A stretch of 64,000 bases of DNA, taken from Druceiella hillmani. Taxonomy: Eukaryota; Arthropoda; Insecta; Lepidoptera; Hepialidae. A program made the position numbers and the translations under genes. The notes under the pieces are model-generated. The model was given only the letters and a program-made list of their open reading frames with translations, did no database searches and was not told the origin of the DNA. This document shows, in pieces, positions 11,501 to 23,600 of the stretch. The stretch's first letter is position 1. Each line of letters starts with the position of its first letter. The stretch is taken from the NCBI GenBank assembly GCA_039881145.1, contig JAYKKI010000037.1, forward strand, positions 13,106,001-13,170,000, written 5' to 3'.

Positions 11501-12819
11501 ACATAATTTGTATTTATAGAGCATAAAAAAAATATTTTTTAAAATATATATCTGTGACAGATACTATTCTGCTTATATATTTTTGTTCTAAAAAATTAAA
11601 ATTTTGTAGAAAGTTCAACAGGAATATACTGTACCATTAAATGGTTATAAATGCCTAAATGTGTATGAAACCCTTGTAGTGTGAGTTTCATTCTGCTTGA
11701 CACATTTTTTTTCTTAATATCATTCTACATACTTAGCATAGTATTAAGTATATAAGTAGTTTTCAATTTACTTTTCTTTATAGAAAGCTTATAGGATGGC
11801 ATATATTCTTGAAAAGTATATAAAATTATGTTGAAGGGTCAGGGAGGGGGAAGATAAGGGTGGATCGGTAGATATTTACCAGCTATAATAGCAATTTCGT
11901 TTTAGAGTCCATTGAGAATGTTATTTTTGAAGTTGTGTGTATTTTTACAGTTTATTCTTATGTGAAGTTTCAACATTTTGATTGGAAAATAATTATTATT
12001 GTGTACAAGTGTTAAAACACATTTTTCGTGCCAAAAAATATATAAAACCATATATCTTGTTTCAAGAAAATTAAATTATGGTTAGACTATATGTAATCTA
12101 CTAAACATAAATGCATATTAACCCATTGTATGTCTGTCGAATGATCGAACAGATATCGGTTTGACCGATTGACAGCCATATCGGCTACGAAACTCATGCT
12201 CATACTCGGCGACTTTTCGAATGACAAAATAAAACAATTATGAATGGTAGAAGCCTTGTGATGTTTTTTACGCAGTGTTGGATATATATAGGATCATACT
12301 AGTTCATTGTACTATGTTGTTGCGACAGTTAAATGGGAAAAAATAACATATGTATTTGCAGCGTGAACCATTTTCTTCTGGAGTCACTTTATTAAATATT
12401 TTTTTGTTAAGTATTAAAGAAATTTGTTTCAAACCAAACATTTGAAAATATTTCACGCTTTCCCTGTTTAATAAATTGCATATATGTGGCGGCTTAATGT
12501 ATTTGTAAAAATTTGTTTATTTGACTTGTTTTGTGATGTTATTGTATATAGTAATAACAGACTATTTGACTTGAACTTTTAAATTGTTCTATTTTGTATT
12601 ATAAGCACACTACATTTATATTTCTAGGATAAATGCCGTACTTTTTATATAAATCACTTTTAAAGTTTGTATTTTCGAATTCGCGCTTAAAACACAATTT
12701 CTGTAATGGCGGCTAATGTGACATCACACACAATGTAAACAAACAGTCCTACCCACTGAAGGGGATGATTATTATTTATTTTCATATTAAAATGGTGCAT
12801 AAATGATGTGTAGTGACAC

Positions 12820-12980
12820 AATGTACAGATAATACGTCTATAAAAAGTCGACACGAAGTGTTCGTTTCAGTGCAAACAAATCTTAAAAGATGAAAAAAGT
12901 GGCTGCAATGAACCCAAACAGATCCAAACAACATTGTAGCTCAATGTTTTTATGTGTGAAGATCATTTCGATATAATATT
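12820..12980 (+). pseudogene. THAP-like zinc-finger remnant (weak)
   Basis: Conceptual translation gives SIKSRHEVFVSVQTNLKR, a stop, KKWLQ, and in the neighbouring frames NPNRSKQHCSSMFLC and DHFDI. The order 'basic start, W, then C-x-DHFD' resembles THAP-like domains of insect transposon proteins, whose usual ending is CEDHFD. It is short, frameshifted and only weakly supported. Confidence 0.3.
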
Positions 12981-13487
12981 TGTGTTTTAAAGATTATTAT
13001 CAATATCAGTGCCTATAAACCAAAAGAATATTAAATTTTGGTATGAATTCGTTTTAGTACCAATGATATTTTGGCAATTGTTAGTATTTATCTAAATTTA
13101 AATTTTTGATATGATATGAAAGAATATACATTAAAAACGATATGTTTAAAAAAATTCTGCAGCAGACGATTATTTATTATAAAAAAATCAATTTAAAAAA
13201 TTTCATACCTGATGACTTGTTTGCGAGGGAATATATTTTAACCTTTTTTCCAGTTAGTTCACTTTACTTTTATCGTTAAGCACTTATACACATTCAGGAA
13301 AAGTCTATTTGTCTATAATTTATGTTTGGAATAAAATTATAGTGCTGATATATACATTAGCATATGCATTGCATGGGAATTAAATAAATTTTTTTATACA
13401 TTAGTTATGACAGGAAGTTATTTTAATTAAATATATCATTTGTGTAATTGTAATTAAATATATCAATGTATTTCTTTTTATATAATA

Positions 13488-15488
13488 CTAGCGACCCGTC
13501 CCAGCTTCGCACGGGTGGGCATTTATTTTTTAAACATTTTGGGATAAACGTAGAGTAAATGCAGGACATACTTAAAAAATATGTATTTAGTAATAGGGTC
13601 TCTCTGGCTCCTTTTGGGCTCCCTTTCCTTTTTTTTACGGGACTTGATGATTGAACAAATTGACAGGTCAACGAAAATAAAAGTTGATTACCTAGGCAGA
13701 CAGACAGAAGAACAGCAAAGTGATCCTATAATGGTTCTGTTTTTCCTTTAGAGATACAGAACCCTAACAATAAAGTCGTACTAAAAAAATGTAATTTACA
13801 AATTAAAATTGGTAACCCGTTAATGTCTTCTAGACGAATGTTTTTGAAACAGAACAAAAGACATGAACGGAATATTTTTGAAAACATTTCACTTAAAAAT
13901 TATTTGATAAAGAAGTTTAGAATGATTTATATTTTTTTTTTGTTTTATTTTTATTTGTGTTACATTTCTTTATTTACATCTTTTACTTTAAGGCTTTTTA
14001 ATTTTATAAGTTTTTTTTAATTATCCATTTATTAACTTATTGCTTCACTATACACTATGTTAGCAGTGGTATTTGTAGATGGCAATAAAACATATTGATA
14101 TTCAGGAGATCCTACTAGAGAAAGTGCAACATATAATTGGCCATAAGAAAAGCACTCTTTTCTTAGATCGATGCCAACCATTGAAAAAGTTTGTCCCTGG
14201 GATATATTTATTGTAAGGGCAAACGATATCTTTACAGGAAACTATAACCTTTTGAAAGTTATAGGCAAATCCGTCGGTATCATCGAGATCCATGGAATGA
14301 GAGCGAGCTGTCCGGCCGCGGGGCCGGTGATGATAGTACCTACAATCACATTGTCTCGCAATTCCTTTATCAAAAGTCTTGTCCCATTACACATATTGGG
14401 AGGGCTTAAATTTCTCAATAGCATAATGGGAGTACCTTCTTTTAATTTCAGTTCGTGGGGTGGCAAGCCGGCAGGATTGAGAGAATTTAAAAATTCTTGT
14501 GGGTGCACTGTATCTTCGATGTTGCACACGGTGTCAATAGATTTGTAACATTTAAAATCACCGGGTACTTTTTCCATAATCATTTTGTTTATTTCATTTA
14601 CTGAGTCATTTCTCGGTGACACTATTGCCCTCGAACAGAGCCAATTGAAATTTCTTTCTATAAGATTTTCGATGTCGGGATAGATTATTTCTACCAGTAT
14701 TTCTAGACTGTGAACAATTTGAGCCAATTCATTATCCAATAATAGTTGGAGGCTAGTTGCAATTGGAGATGGTAATTTTCCGTAGTCAAGTTTATGTATG
14801 TTTTGTGAAAAATTGCCATCGTGGTTAGTACTTAAGTGTGCTTTCATATTCATGCGCAAATTGAGTGTTTCAGTAGATAGGCCACACGGCTACCTATTTT
14901 ATAGATGTGCACGCCCCTCTTCCGCACTTAGGTGCCGACCTCTCCGTGCTATACATATTCGTATTACGTATATATTCGTAATATCTTTTGAATGGAATGT
15001 CCAATGTGAATAAACCAAAAGGTAATTTACAGGTATTGAAACAGTCTTGCTTAGGAAATAATTTACTTGCATAAGGATCAATGCAAAGGTGTGGATAACT
15101 TGGTGTGATTTTGGTCGGAATTTCTATTAACTTTTAAAATGTTAAAAAGTAGTTATAGTAACATAATTACAATAGTTAGACATAAGCTATCGCAACATTT
15201 TTTGTAGATATTGATATGTTCTTTAATATTGTAGAACATTTTTTTGTTCTATGAAAGACACTTTATGGCAATTTATTTTTCACTTTGGGTTACATTATTG
15301 TAGTTTTAGTAAGGATCATTATTTTTTTCCTGTAGATAATATAGCCTATATTGATCAGTGATAATGTAGCATTCAAATGGTGAAAGAATTTTTGAAATTG
15401 CTCCAGTAGTTTTTGAGCCAATTCATTACATACATCCATACATACATACAAAAATACAAATCTTTCCTCTTTATAATATTAGTATAGA
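13488..15488 (-). mobile_element. Helitron with both termini
   Basis: On the - strand the 5' end is TCTATACTAATATTATAAAG starting at 15488, preceded by A. The 3' end is a GC hairpin (CCCGTGCGAAGCTGGGACGGG) followed by TCGCTAG ending at 13488, and the next base is T. Insertion between A and T, a TC start and a CTAG end after a short hairpin are the diagnostic Helitron features. The total length is 2001 bp. The interior keeps a piece of the helicase (14087-14859) and a copy of the AGGGTTCC-type repeat (13690-13770). Confidence 0.9.
14087..14859 (-). pseudogene. Helitron helicase (PIF1-like) C-terminal fragment
   Basis: An open stretch from 14859 to 14242 reads LEILVEIIYPDIENLI, LCSRAIVSPRNDSVNEINKM, HPQEFLNSLNPAGLPPHELK, GTPIMLLRNLSPPNMCNGTR, ending TFKRL and a TAG where the family has Gln. 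In the same frame beyond the stop comes FPVKISFALTINISQGQTFS and VGIDLRKECFSYGQLYVALS, the final helicase motifs of Rep/Hel proteins. The Rep (HUH) domain and the first helicase motifs are missing, so this is a truncated, non-autonomous copy. The open 205-codon piece suggests fairly recent decay. Confidence 0.9.
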
Positions 15489-16269
15489 TAATACGTAATG
15501 AATTCATATTATAAACAAATTTATATTAAATGCAAAAGGTATAGTTATAAATTTAAAAAAAAAGAAAAAAGGACCATAATTTAAAGATTTAAAAACTTGT
15601 CTGTGATGTCATCGGACTTTTAACCAATAACAGGGTGTTTGCGACGCTGATGAAATTTAAAAAAAATATTGTGACTTCATTACGTTTTTTTTATATGATA
15701 CAAACTTATTTTTCCGAAGAGTAAAAGCAATATGCTTATTTACGTTATAATAACCTCGAATTGTGATATATTTTCGATGTTATTAAATAGCCTATTGTAG
15801 ATATATTGTCAATATTTTTATGAAAATATGAAAACATATTTCGGTCACAAAGAATTAAAAAAAATGTTTTCTGCTTAGATACGAAGAAAGCTTGGTTGCG
15901 AGCATATTTTATAACTTGGAAAATGACATAATTTGATAAAAATGAGATATATATTTATAAGCATTCTTCTCTAAAATTTCATTAGCTAAAATTTTACTTA
16001 ATCCTATAACTTGTTTGTAAGTTGCATATACAAAACTTGATATACATCAAATGCTGAGAATTACATTTTGTTTTGTCAACAAACAGTGCAATATGATTTA
16101 TTATACAATGTGGATTTGACTGTTCAATATTAAATGAAAACCCAGTCAGTATTAGTTGTCATAAATATTTTAAAATAGTGATATAAACAATTATGCCAGT
16201 AATAAAAAATTATTTTTCATGCAAATTAAATAGCATTTTAACATAAACAAAACTTTAACACAATGTGCA

Positions 16270-16424
16270 TTATTTATATTACTGACCTTAGCAAAAGGGC
16301 AATGGTACGCATTTTCATATCTCTCTCGATATGTTTGTATAACTTGAGTCGCGTTTCCATGACATTCTCCATAAATCAAAACCATGTGAGTGTATTCTGA
16401 AGCCGTGAAATTTATAGGAGGCAT
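16270..16424 (-). pseudogene. DUF4817 helix-turn-helix fragment
   Basis: From Met at 16424 on the - strand: MPPINFTASEYTHMVLIYGE, CHGNATQVIQTYRERYENAY. The pattern 'xxEYxxMxxIYGExxxNxxxxxxxYxERYPN' is the DUF4817 domain, a helix-turn-helix module found at the start of many insect transposon-linked proteins. Only this domain remains; the next bases (CPFAKVSNI) are still in register and then similarity ends. Confidence 0.6.
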
Positions 16425-18161
16425 TATGAACACCTGGTTTTGAATAATACCTATCCAGAGTAAAAAAAAACACAATTCACTTATTCTACATTTAGTTTGT
16501 AATTTTAAACACAATGTATTTCCAATTACTGTTTATATAACTTATATTATTTCTTGTGGATATTTACTTGAGATTTTTATAAAAGAAAAATTAATTATTT
16601 TATCTACCATAATCACGAAATATTGTCATTGGCAACATTTTTTGATATCTCTTTATATGTTATATATAAAAAATGTATTTTACCATTTAGGAAATTTCAT
16701 AACTTTCCGAAAATGTATGGTTGTAGATAGTTTTCATTGAAATAATTAAATGTTGGTGGTGCAGCTGTTGTGATTTTATCGTGGTCCAGGCCTAAGAGAG
16801 GTTAAGTTTGGTCTATTATAATTTGCTTTTACATCTGTAAATTGTTTTTCATTATTGTTGGTATTATGGAAAGAAATCTATGTTTGCTAGTACATTTTCT
16901 ATGTATTCACAGTCATTAGACTACAGATTTTTATGATTTTGTATTAATTTTTGGAAATCGAAACTAAATCAAATTCCATATATTCCATAATATAGCATAC
17001 ATGGTATTTACAAGTTTTGCTAAATATACATGTACCAGAAAATATTTGAGAACAAGTTTGTAAGTAAAAAATTAAAATACAAGTAAAAATCAGCTTAATA
17101 TTTTTGTATAATGCAATTATGAATTTTTAGTGAATAATATTAGTTATGGAGTGCAATTGTAAAAAAGACATTGTTTCCTTTATTTCTTTTAGAATGTTTT
17201 TAAACTAGTAAGAAGCCATATTTTAAATTGGTTAATATCGAACATAAATAACATTTCAACGCTTTGAATTTATTATCATTTTATAAAGTGTATGAATCTT
17301 TTTTATAAACAATTGGCTTACTAATTAAATTCACCATTGTTTGGCGAAGTGATCGCCTTAAATTAATTAATCCGGACAATATATGAAACAGCAATGGAGC
17401 CTTCAATCAACAACATATTAATTTACATGATATCTGTGCAAGATCCATATTTAAAGTAGCGGGTACATACCTGATATTCACTTTTGGCTGGTAATTCAGA
17501 TTATATACTGCTGTATATGGTTATACGGATGCCCGATACATAGCAAGCCCAATCTTTTTTCGAATATAAAGTTAAATCTTGCACGTAAAATCATTATTGA
17601 AAAAATTAATTTTCAGAAAGGAGGACCAAGATATTGTTATCTATATTGATATAAAGATTTAGATCGCAAGAACACGCAGTCATGCAAACAATCAACTTTC
17701 CATATCATAAATTGTTAGCAATTCTGTGGAATTAAATTATGCCAAATTGGTGATGGGCTCTTACTACGATGAATCAGCACCTGAAAATTTAAAAGATGGT
17801 CATTTTTATAAAAGTTAAAATTCATTTTCAATAATTATAAAAAATACTTTAATTATAGCAATTACTATGTTATAAATTTATTTTTTAACAATTTTGTTTC
17901 TTCTAAAAAAATTATGAATTTTTGACATAGCTGTATAATTTTTAAAAGCTAATCTTTTTAGTATGTGGTCTTAAGAACTTGATAAGAAATGTATAAAATA
18001 AGTGTCTTTTGAGGTTTTTGATTTGTTTGTGCTTTCTGCTTACTGCACTCGACTATCAGGTTAGAATCCACATAAAATTTCTTGCTACTTTCTGCTTTGT
18101 GGCATAACCATTACTTGTTGCACTTCTTTATGAGGTTATTTTAAGCAAATTTTTTATAAAT

Positions 18162-20222
18162 CACTACTTTACACAGTTTTTATACCCCAGCCAAATTAGT
18201 TAATTTATTGTGTATTTAGGTAAGATTTATTCAGGAAAAATAATAAAAATAATCTGTTACATCTGGTTTTCGAAATATTTATTTACTTGAAAATTGAAAA
18301 AATCGGCATACTAGTACAATATTAAAATTAAAAATGGTTGATTTTTGCTTTTTTTTTATATTTGCTCGCATCGGTTTCTCTTATAATGGACCAACAGTAA
18401 TCCCCTAACATGTTTTCATCCCAAAATCCCTGATGTCGTTCTTCGAAAATGTTTAAGTCTTGGTGAAAACTTTCCCCTTGTTCGTCATTTATGATTCCTA
18501 AGTTTTCTGGGAAAAAAACTCAGATGCGAGTGGAGAAAATGAATCTTCAAGGACATGTTGACACACATCTGTTGAAAATTGTTCAATAAATCAGCAACAA
18601 TTTGTTCATAATGTTCACTTTTTTTATTTCCTAAAAATTCCTCCGCGACTGTCTTAAATGATTTCCAAGCCGCTTTTTCATTAATAGATAAAAGGTTTTC
18701 AAACTCAGGATCTTTCATAACTTTACGTATCTGTGGGCCAACAAATATTCCCACTTTCAGTTTTGCTTCAGTTATGCTTGGAAAGATTGTTTGTAAATAT
18801 CGGAAAGCCTCACTGTCTTTGTGAAGCGCCTTGACAAAGTTTTTCATAAGTCCCAATTTGATTTGTAAAGGGGGTAGGGTAATATCTTTTGGATCTACTA
18901 ACGACTCGTGTTTGACGTTCATTTTGCCTGGAATATACTCGTTTCGAATAGGCCATTCGTTTCTTATATAATGGTGTTGTCTTGCTCTACTGTCCTACAA
19001 ACAAAGGAAACAACAGTATTTTGTGTAGCCACCTTGCAATCCCAATAATAAACCGATGACTTTGAGATCGCCGCACACTTTCCATTGGTGTTCTTTATAC
19101 TTTATTAACTTTAATAAAGTGCACATCGTTTCATAGGACTCTTTACAATTCACTGCATGGCCAATTGGTATAGACGGTTTCTTATTTCCGTTGTGTAATA
19201 ATACCGCTTTTAGGCTATATTTCGAAGAATCCACGAAAAAGCGCCGCTCTGTTTTGTCATACTTTTGGTTCATTACTTTAAAAACTCCCGGGATGTCAGT
19301 GCAATAACAATAGTCATCTTCTCTTTTGAAAAATTCTGCATAAACTTTGCTTCTGTTTCTGTATAACGTAACTTTTGTGTTTAACTTTAATAAATTCCAT
19401 TGTTGCAAGCGAGAACCAAGAAGTTCTGCTTTAGATCTTGACAATTTTAAATCTCTTATAAGATCATTTAATTCGGCTTGATTAATTAGATGTGGAGAGT
19501 TTTCTTGAACAAACAACTCGACAGAATCACTAGAAATCGATTTGACTTCAACATCACTTTCATCGTCTTCCGCTTGTAAATTTGAACTCGAACTACCGGG
19601 ACAAACTGGATATGGCAGATCCTTCGAATGTAAAATAGGCTTAGTAACAGACGCAACTTCGGCATATATAATATTCTGTTTATTTTTTGTATTGTATCCC
19701 GCCGTCTTCGTAACACAAAAGTAACAGTTATTTTCATGGTTACTGGGTTCTCTCCATAGCATTGGTGAACCAAATGGAAGATGTACGTTTTCTCCTAATG
19801 ACCACTGGAGTAAAATGATTCTACAGCTTTCGCAAAACACATGCGTATGCCCACTTTTTATCTTGATTTGCAACAGAAAATCCAAAATAATGAAGATATG
19901 CACTTCTTAACGCATCCACAATGGGTCTTCGCTTTTTTGAAAATATAAACTGTCCACAAACGTAGCAAAAACGATCAGAACTGTGTCCACACTGTGTACT
20001 CGACATGTTTATTTAATTTAAAACAAAATAGTTGCCGTTTGAAGCGAATTAATGAACATTAAACTGACGTCAACATTGTAGGGTACTTGAAAAAAATAAA
20101 TTTTTAAAGAAAGAAATAGTGACGTGATAGAATATTTTTGCTGATACTTTTAGGTTTAAGGAAGGTAGTTTAACATATTTACATATATTTCTTTCGGGGT
20201 ATATGAAATTTGTAAAGTAGTG
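18162..20222 (-). mobile_element. Unclassified TIR element, copy 1
   Basis: The ends are inverted 27-base repeats: left CACTACTTTACACAG then TTTTTATACCCC; right read inward CACTACTTTACAAAT then TTCATATACCCC. A nearly identical copy lies in opposite orientation at 39332-41401. No clean target duplication is visible (left flank ends taaat, right flank begins ttatt). It carries one protein gene on the - strand. It lies inside the DCN1-like intron, 60 bases before the last exon. Confidence 0.8.
18328..20006 (-). pseudogene. Transposase-like protein, copy 1 (broken)
   Basis: Starts MSSTQCGHSSDRFCYVCGQF at 20006. Features in order: a Cys-rich N-terminus (CYVCG, later FCESCR and CYFCV), an acidic Ser-rich stretch near residue 130, then RFFVDSSKYSLKAVLLHNGN, KVCGDLKVIGLLLGLQGGYT and KYCCFLCL, LPPLQIKLGLMKNFVKALHK and, after the open frame ends, GDYCWSIIRETDASKY. 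The Asp in FFVDSS, the Asp in CGDLK and acidic residues near FEERHQGFW are candidate DDE/D residues by inference only. Breaks: a one-base insertion near 19850 (after DKKW) and TGG to TAG at the WDSRA position near 18995. I know this protein as an uncharacterised repeat-associated family in arthropods; I cannot name its superfamily. Confidence 0.75.
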
Positions 20223-20282
20223 TTATTAAGGGCTGTGCTCTGCGGCAGTTTTAATGAAGTGCAAACAATTGTTATATTTCAG

Positions 20283-20371
20283 GGCCTGTGATGCTGGATG
20301 AATTCGTCGAGTGGCTCAGACAGGAGCGGTCTTTAACAACAGATACAAATATGCAGACAAATATCAGCTGA
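20283..20371 (+). CDS. DCUN1D5: DCN1-like protein (DCUN1D4/5 type), last coding exon
   Basis: Continues the exon ending at 2662. The first two bases complete the Trp codon, then follow PVMLDEFVEWLRQERS and a short tail TTDTNMQTNIS before the stop TGA at 20369-20371. The segment WPV(M/L)LDEFVEW is the end of the PONY domain and carries the Ala (in GAW) and Asp (in LDEF) of the cullin-binding acidic patch known from yeast Dcn1. The acceptor lies only 60 bases right of the inner border of an unclassified transposon copy (18162-20222). A polyadenylation signal candidate AATAAA is at 20673-20678. Length and motif order fit the C-terminus of the family. Confidence 0.9.
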
Positions 20372-20672
20372 AAAACAAGAAGCGGAACCCGACAAATTCA
20401 AATCATGCAACCACTATTCATTTTAATAAACTGCTAATACAATCAGGAGCGAACGTATTTGTCAGGTATCCATATGGTAGTGTCCGTCGAATGATCACGA
20501 AGCATTTATAATTATTTCTTTAATTAGTACGAAAAGATGCTTTTAATCACATTTTTTTTTGTTTCTGTGATATTGTCTTTAATTAATAATTTAATATGAA
20601 AATTGTGACAGGCTGGCCGCATCTCGTTGAGGAGTGGTGAGCCTGCTACTGATTTTTGTATACGTCCACCAA

Positions 20673-20678
20673 AATAAA
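20673..20678 (+). promoter_or_regulatory. Candidate polyadenylation signal of DCN1-like gene
   Basis: AATAAA about 300 bases past the stop codon at 20371. It is the first canonical hexamer that I noticed in sense downstream of the stop; usage is inferred. Confidence 0.4.
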
Positions 20679-23600
20679 TAATTAACATTTGTAGATTTGG
20701 TTTTGTTCTTTTTCTTTTGGTTTTACCATTGTGTTCATTATGTTGCAGTTATCGGTCGTTCATTGGTTGTACGATGTAGTTGAACTGTTTGCTCCGTGAA
20801 AACCACCACATTATTTACACTCTGTTGTTTTACTTTCCAAAGTAGAACTTTTTTCATTACAGCATTTTTTATAGATTTAAGAAAATTCAATACATATTCC
20901 AATCGGACTTGGTTTCCTATGTGATTGTACTAGTTTAGGTAATTGGTTTAGTTTATAAATTATATTGGTTTAAATGTTACAATTAATAAGATATTATTGT
21001 TTTTATAACAAAAAATAGAGAGAAATATTGTTTCAGACTTGATTAATTATCTCTTGATCAGTGATTGTCCTGAGCAGAGAACATAAAGATTGTGGAAATT
21101 GTTAGTTATGGAATAAGTCAAAAACGATAATCTTTTCAATTTAATAAATATTTTCAAAACACTTCAGGTCTACTACACCCTTATCTTACCTTGAAATAAA
21201 TAGTTAATATAGCTACATATCTAGTATTCCTTTGTTCTTTCCCACCACGATAGGAGATGATAATTCTGCCATCCTGTACTTATGTGCCGATTAGCACCTG
21301 AATATTATGTGTCAACTTCAGGGGAGCTCCTTTTTTACCACCGAGATGTAAATTTTACGTCATATGTATCTATTTTCTAAATGCGGGTCGTAAAAGAAAT
21401 CAAAGTGGCTAGTATGTATATAAAATGTAATTTTTTGTGACTTAAAATAGTAACACTAACAAAATATGGCCGAGGCTAGATACTATATCGGACCCAATGC
21501 AAATTTATGCTGACTGCCCGCCCGAGGTCCCGGCATTGGGCTCTAAATGTATGCAAAAGCTCGGTTGGGGCATTCTGTACATATTCGCTAATTAGGGCGT
21601 TTGGGGTATTATCAATATGTTATATTTTATATATTGTATAATTTTTTATTGTATTTTTATAGAACCTTATTTTCAGAACATATTATTTCAGAATTGGATT
21701 TTTTATTACAATAGAAAAACGTGATTTCCTATAAAATTTTAGCTGAATTTTTTGTTGGTAATTTGGTCGCTTTAAGAAAAAAGCACATTACTTACATGTA
21801 TAAATTATTTTTTCTTAAATTTTGGATTATTTATGTGTATTTCAGCTGTTTAGAAATAGTTATGCTGATTTTTTTAAACTTTGATTAGTGTTTAATTTTA
21901 TTTTGTTTTTAGTTTGTAATTCAATTAAAGAAATGACAAAAACAGTTTCCTAACTAAGATCCGTTACATTTTCAATAGATGCTTCTATAAAATAATTTTA
22001 CACAGATAATTTAGGATTAATATGGTCATTAAGATTATGTCTTCATATAATGTGGTGGTTTCGCGATAAACATTTGTTATTGAATGACAGAGTGTAAGGT
22101 GAGATTCTTGGAAATACTTTATTTGATCCTAAAAATGTATTAATTTCTCTATATATATATTGACTGTCCAGTGAGATATTTTGGGTAAATCGTTTCAGCC
22201 AAAGATTACTTGAAATTTTCGTAAATGTATTTGGATATATAGTGATAATTATAAAATTACATAAAAAAGCATACGTACTAGTCTATAGGTTTGATTATAC
22301 TTTATTTTGTTTGATCGTACTTTAATTTAAAATAACCGTCTGGCTGATCACATATAAAACATTTTGTTACAACTGTTTTATATTGCAGAAGTCATTGTAG
22401 AGTGCCATAATAAAGCATATATTTCTAATATTACTTGGTAAGACACAAAATAATACGAAGGCGTAGAAAATGGTAACAAGATATGTGAAAATAACGTGAT
22501 AGGATTTTGAAGAATTGTTAGATAAATGATTTTGAAGGATTGTTAGATTAATGTTAGGTAAAGTTGGAGAGCAAAACTTGATTATTAAATGATAAGGTGT
22601 TTAAAGAGGAGAGTAAGATGCAAATTGTAATAATTTTTTGTTACTTTATTCCAAGTAATAAATCATCTCATGATTTCTTGCATATCATGTTTACTACTTT
22701 CATTTAGTTTCGAATGTGTCATTACAATTTCTTACCATTATAATTACCCCTTACACAGGGTCCAAAAAACGTCTCGTATCTACAGGCAATGTCGAGTTCT
22801 GCTATTTACCATGCTTTATGATTCCGTCCTCTCTTTTGACTTAGTTTTGAGTTTAAAAAGAAACTACTGTATCATACTATCGAAAACAAGTTTTATTTTT
22901 ATTTGTCTTGCGATGACAATTTTTGTTACAAAATAAATATCCTTTAAGAATAAAATATTTTAACTCTGAAGACATTAATTATTTGTAATGTAGTACAACT
23001 TCAAAGCTTTAATATTAAAGCATTCTGACATTGCAATTTTTTATTTCTACAACCACTGAAATATGTTTACTATGCAATTTTTTTAAAATCGAGTATGCTA
23101 TGTGAATTAAAGTTAACAATATTGAATAGATCTCTATCCGTTCTCATAAATTTCAGTAATATCAAGAAATTTGTGATGGTAAGTTGTGTGAGTAATAATG
23201 TACTGTGTTAGATAACTTTTACAATAATTTTTATTAATACCCACAGTATCTTAATTTATTGAATGAATATGATATTCATCAGTAGTGATAACATTTGGAA
23301 TGTCTAGTCTGGTCTAGCTAGGTTTAACCAGACCGCCACTGAAGGCTGTAAAATTGTCTTATACACAAACAAGAAGTTGAATTGAAGGGCAGCCATATAT
23401 TAAGGGCATGATGGCCTATGATCGTTCTAAAGTGAGCGCTCCATTAAAAGGTATAGAAATAGGTGAGGGAACGGGAAAGATTGAGAGAAATCGGGACTGC
23501 CCTGAGGGACCATAGAAGTTTTCCTCTTTGTAAGGTGTATTTTTCTGTTTATCTGAGAATGTACGATCTATAAATAGGCTAATTTTATTCACCATTCGTG

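Larger units (their letters stand above)
2663..20282 (+). other. 17.6-kb intron of the DCN1-like gene
   Basis: Donor gtatgt at 2663 and acceptor tttcag ending at 20282. Splicing joins GCG T to GG CCT, restoring the codons for A-W-P-V of the family signature GAWPV, which fixes both borders. The intron is filled with transposons of at least five kinds, each listed separately. The stretches 2700-5890, 7560-8860, 10070-11180, 11500-12800 and 16430-18160 are AT-rich, with 2930-3400 extremely so; I saw nothing functional in them. Confidence 0.85.

Noticed and set aside
12120..12240. TTAACCC at 12119 resembling a piggyBac end
   Set aside because: No matching inverted end or transposase nearby; seven bases are not enough.
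21491..21542. GC-richer stretch with GACCCAATGC/GCATTGGG as a possible tRNA or structured RNA
   Set aside because: No cloverleaf or A/B box could be placed; noted only as a weak inverted repeat.
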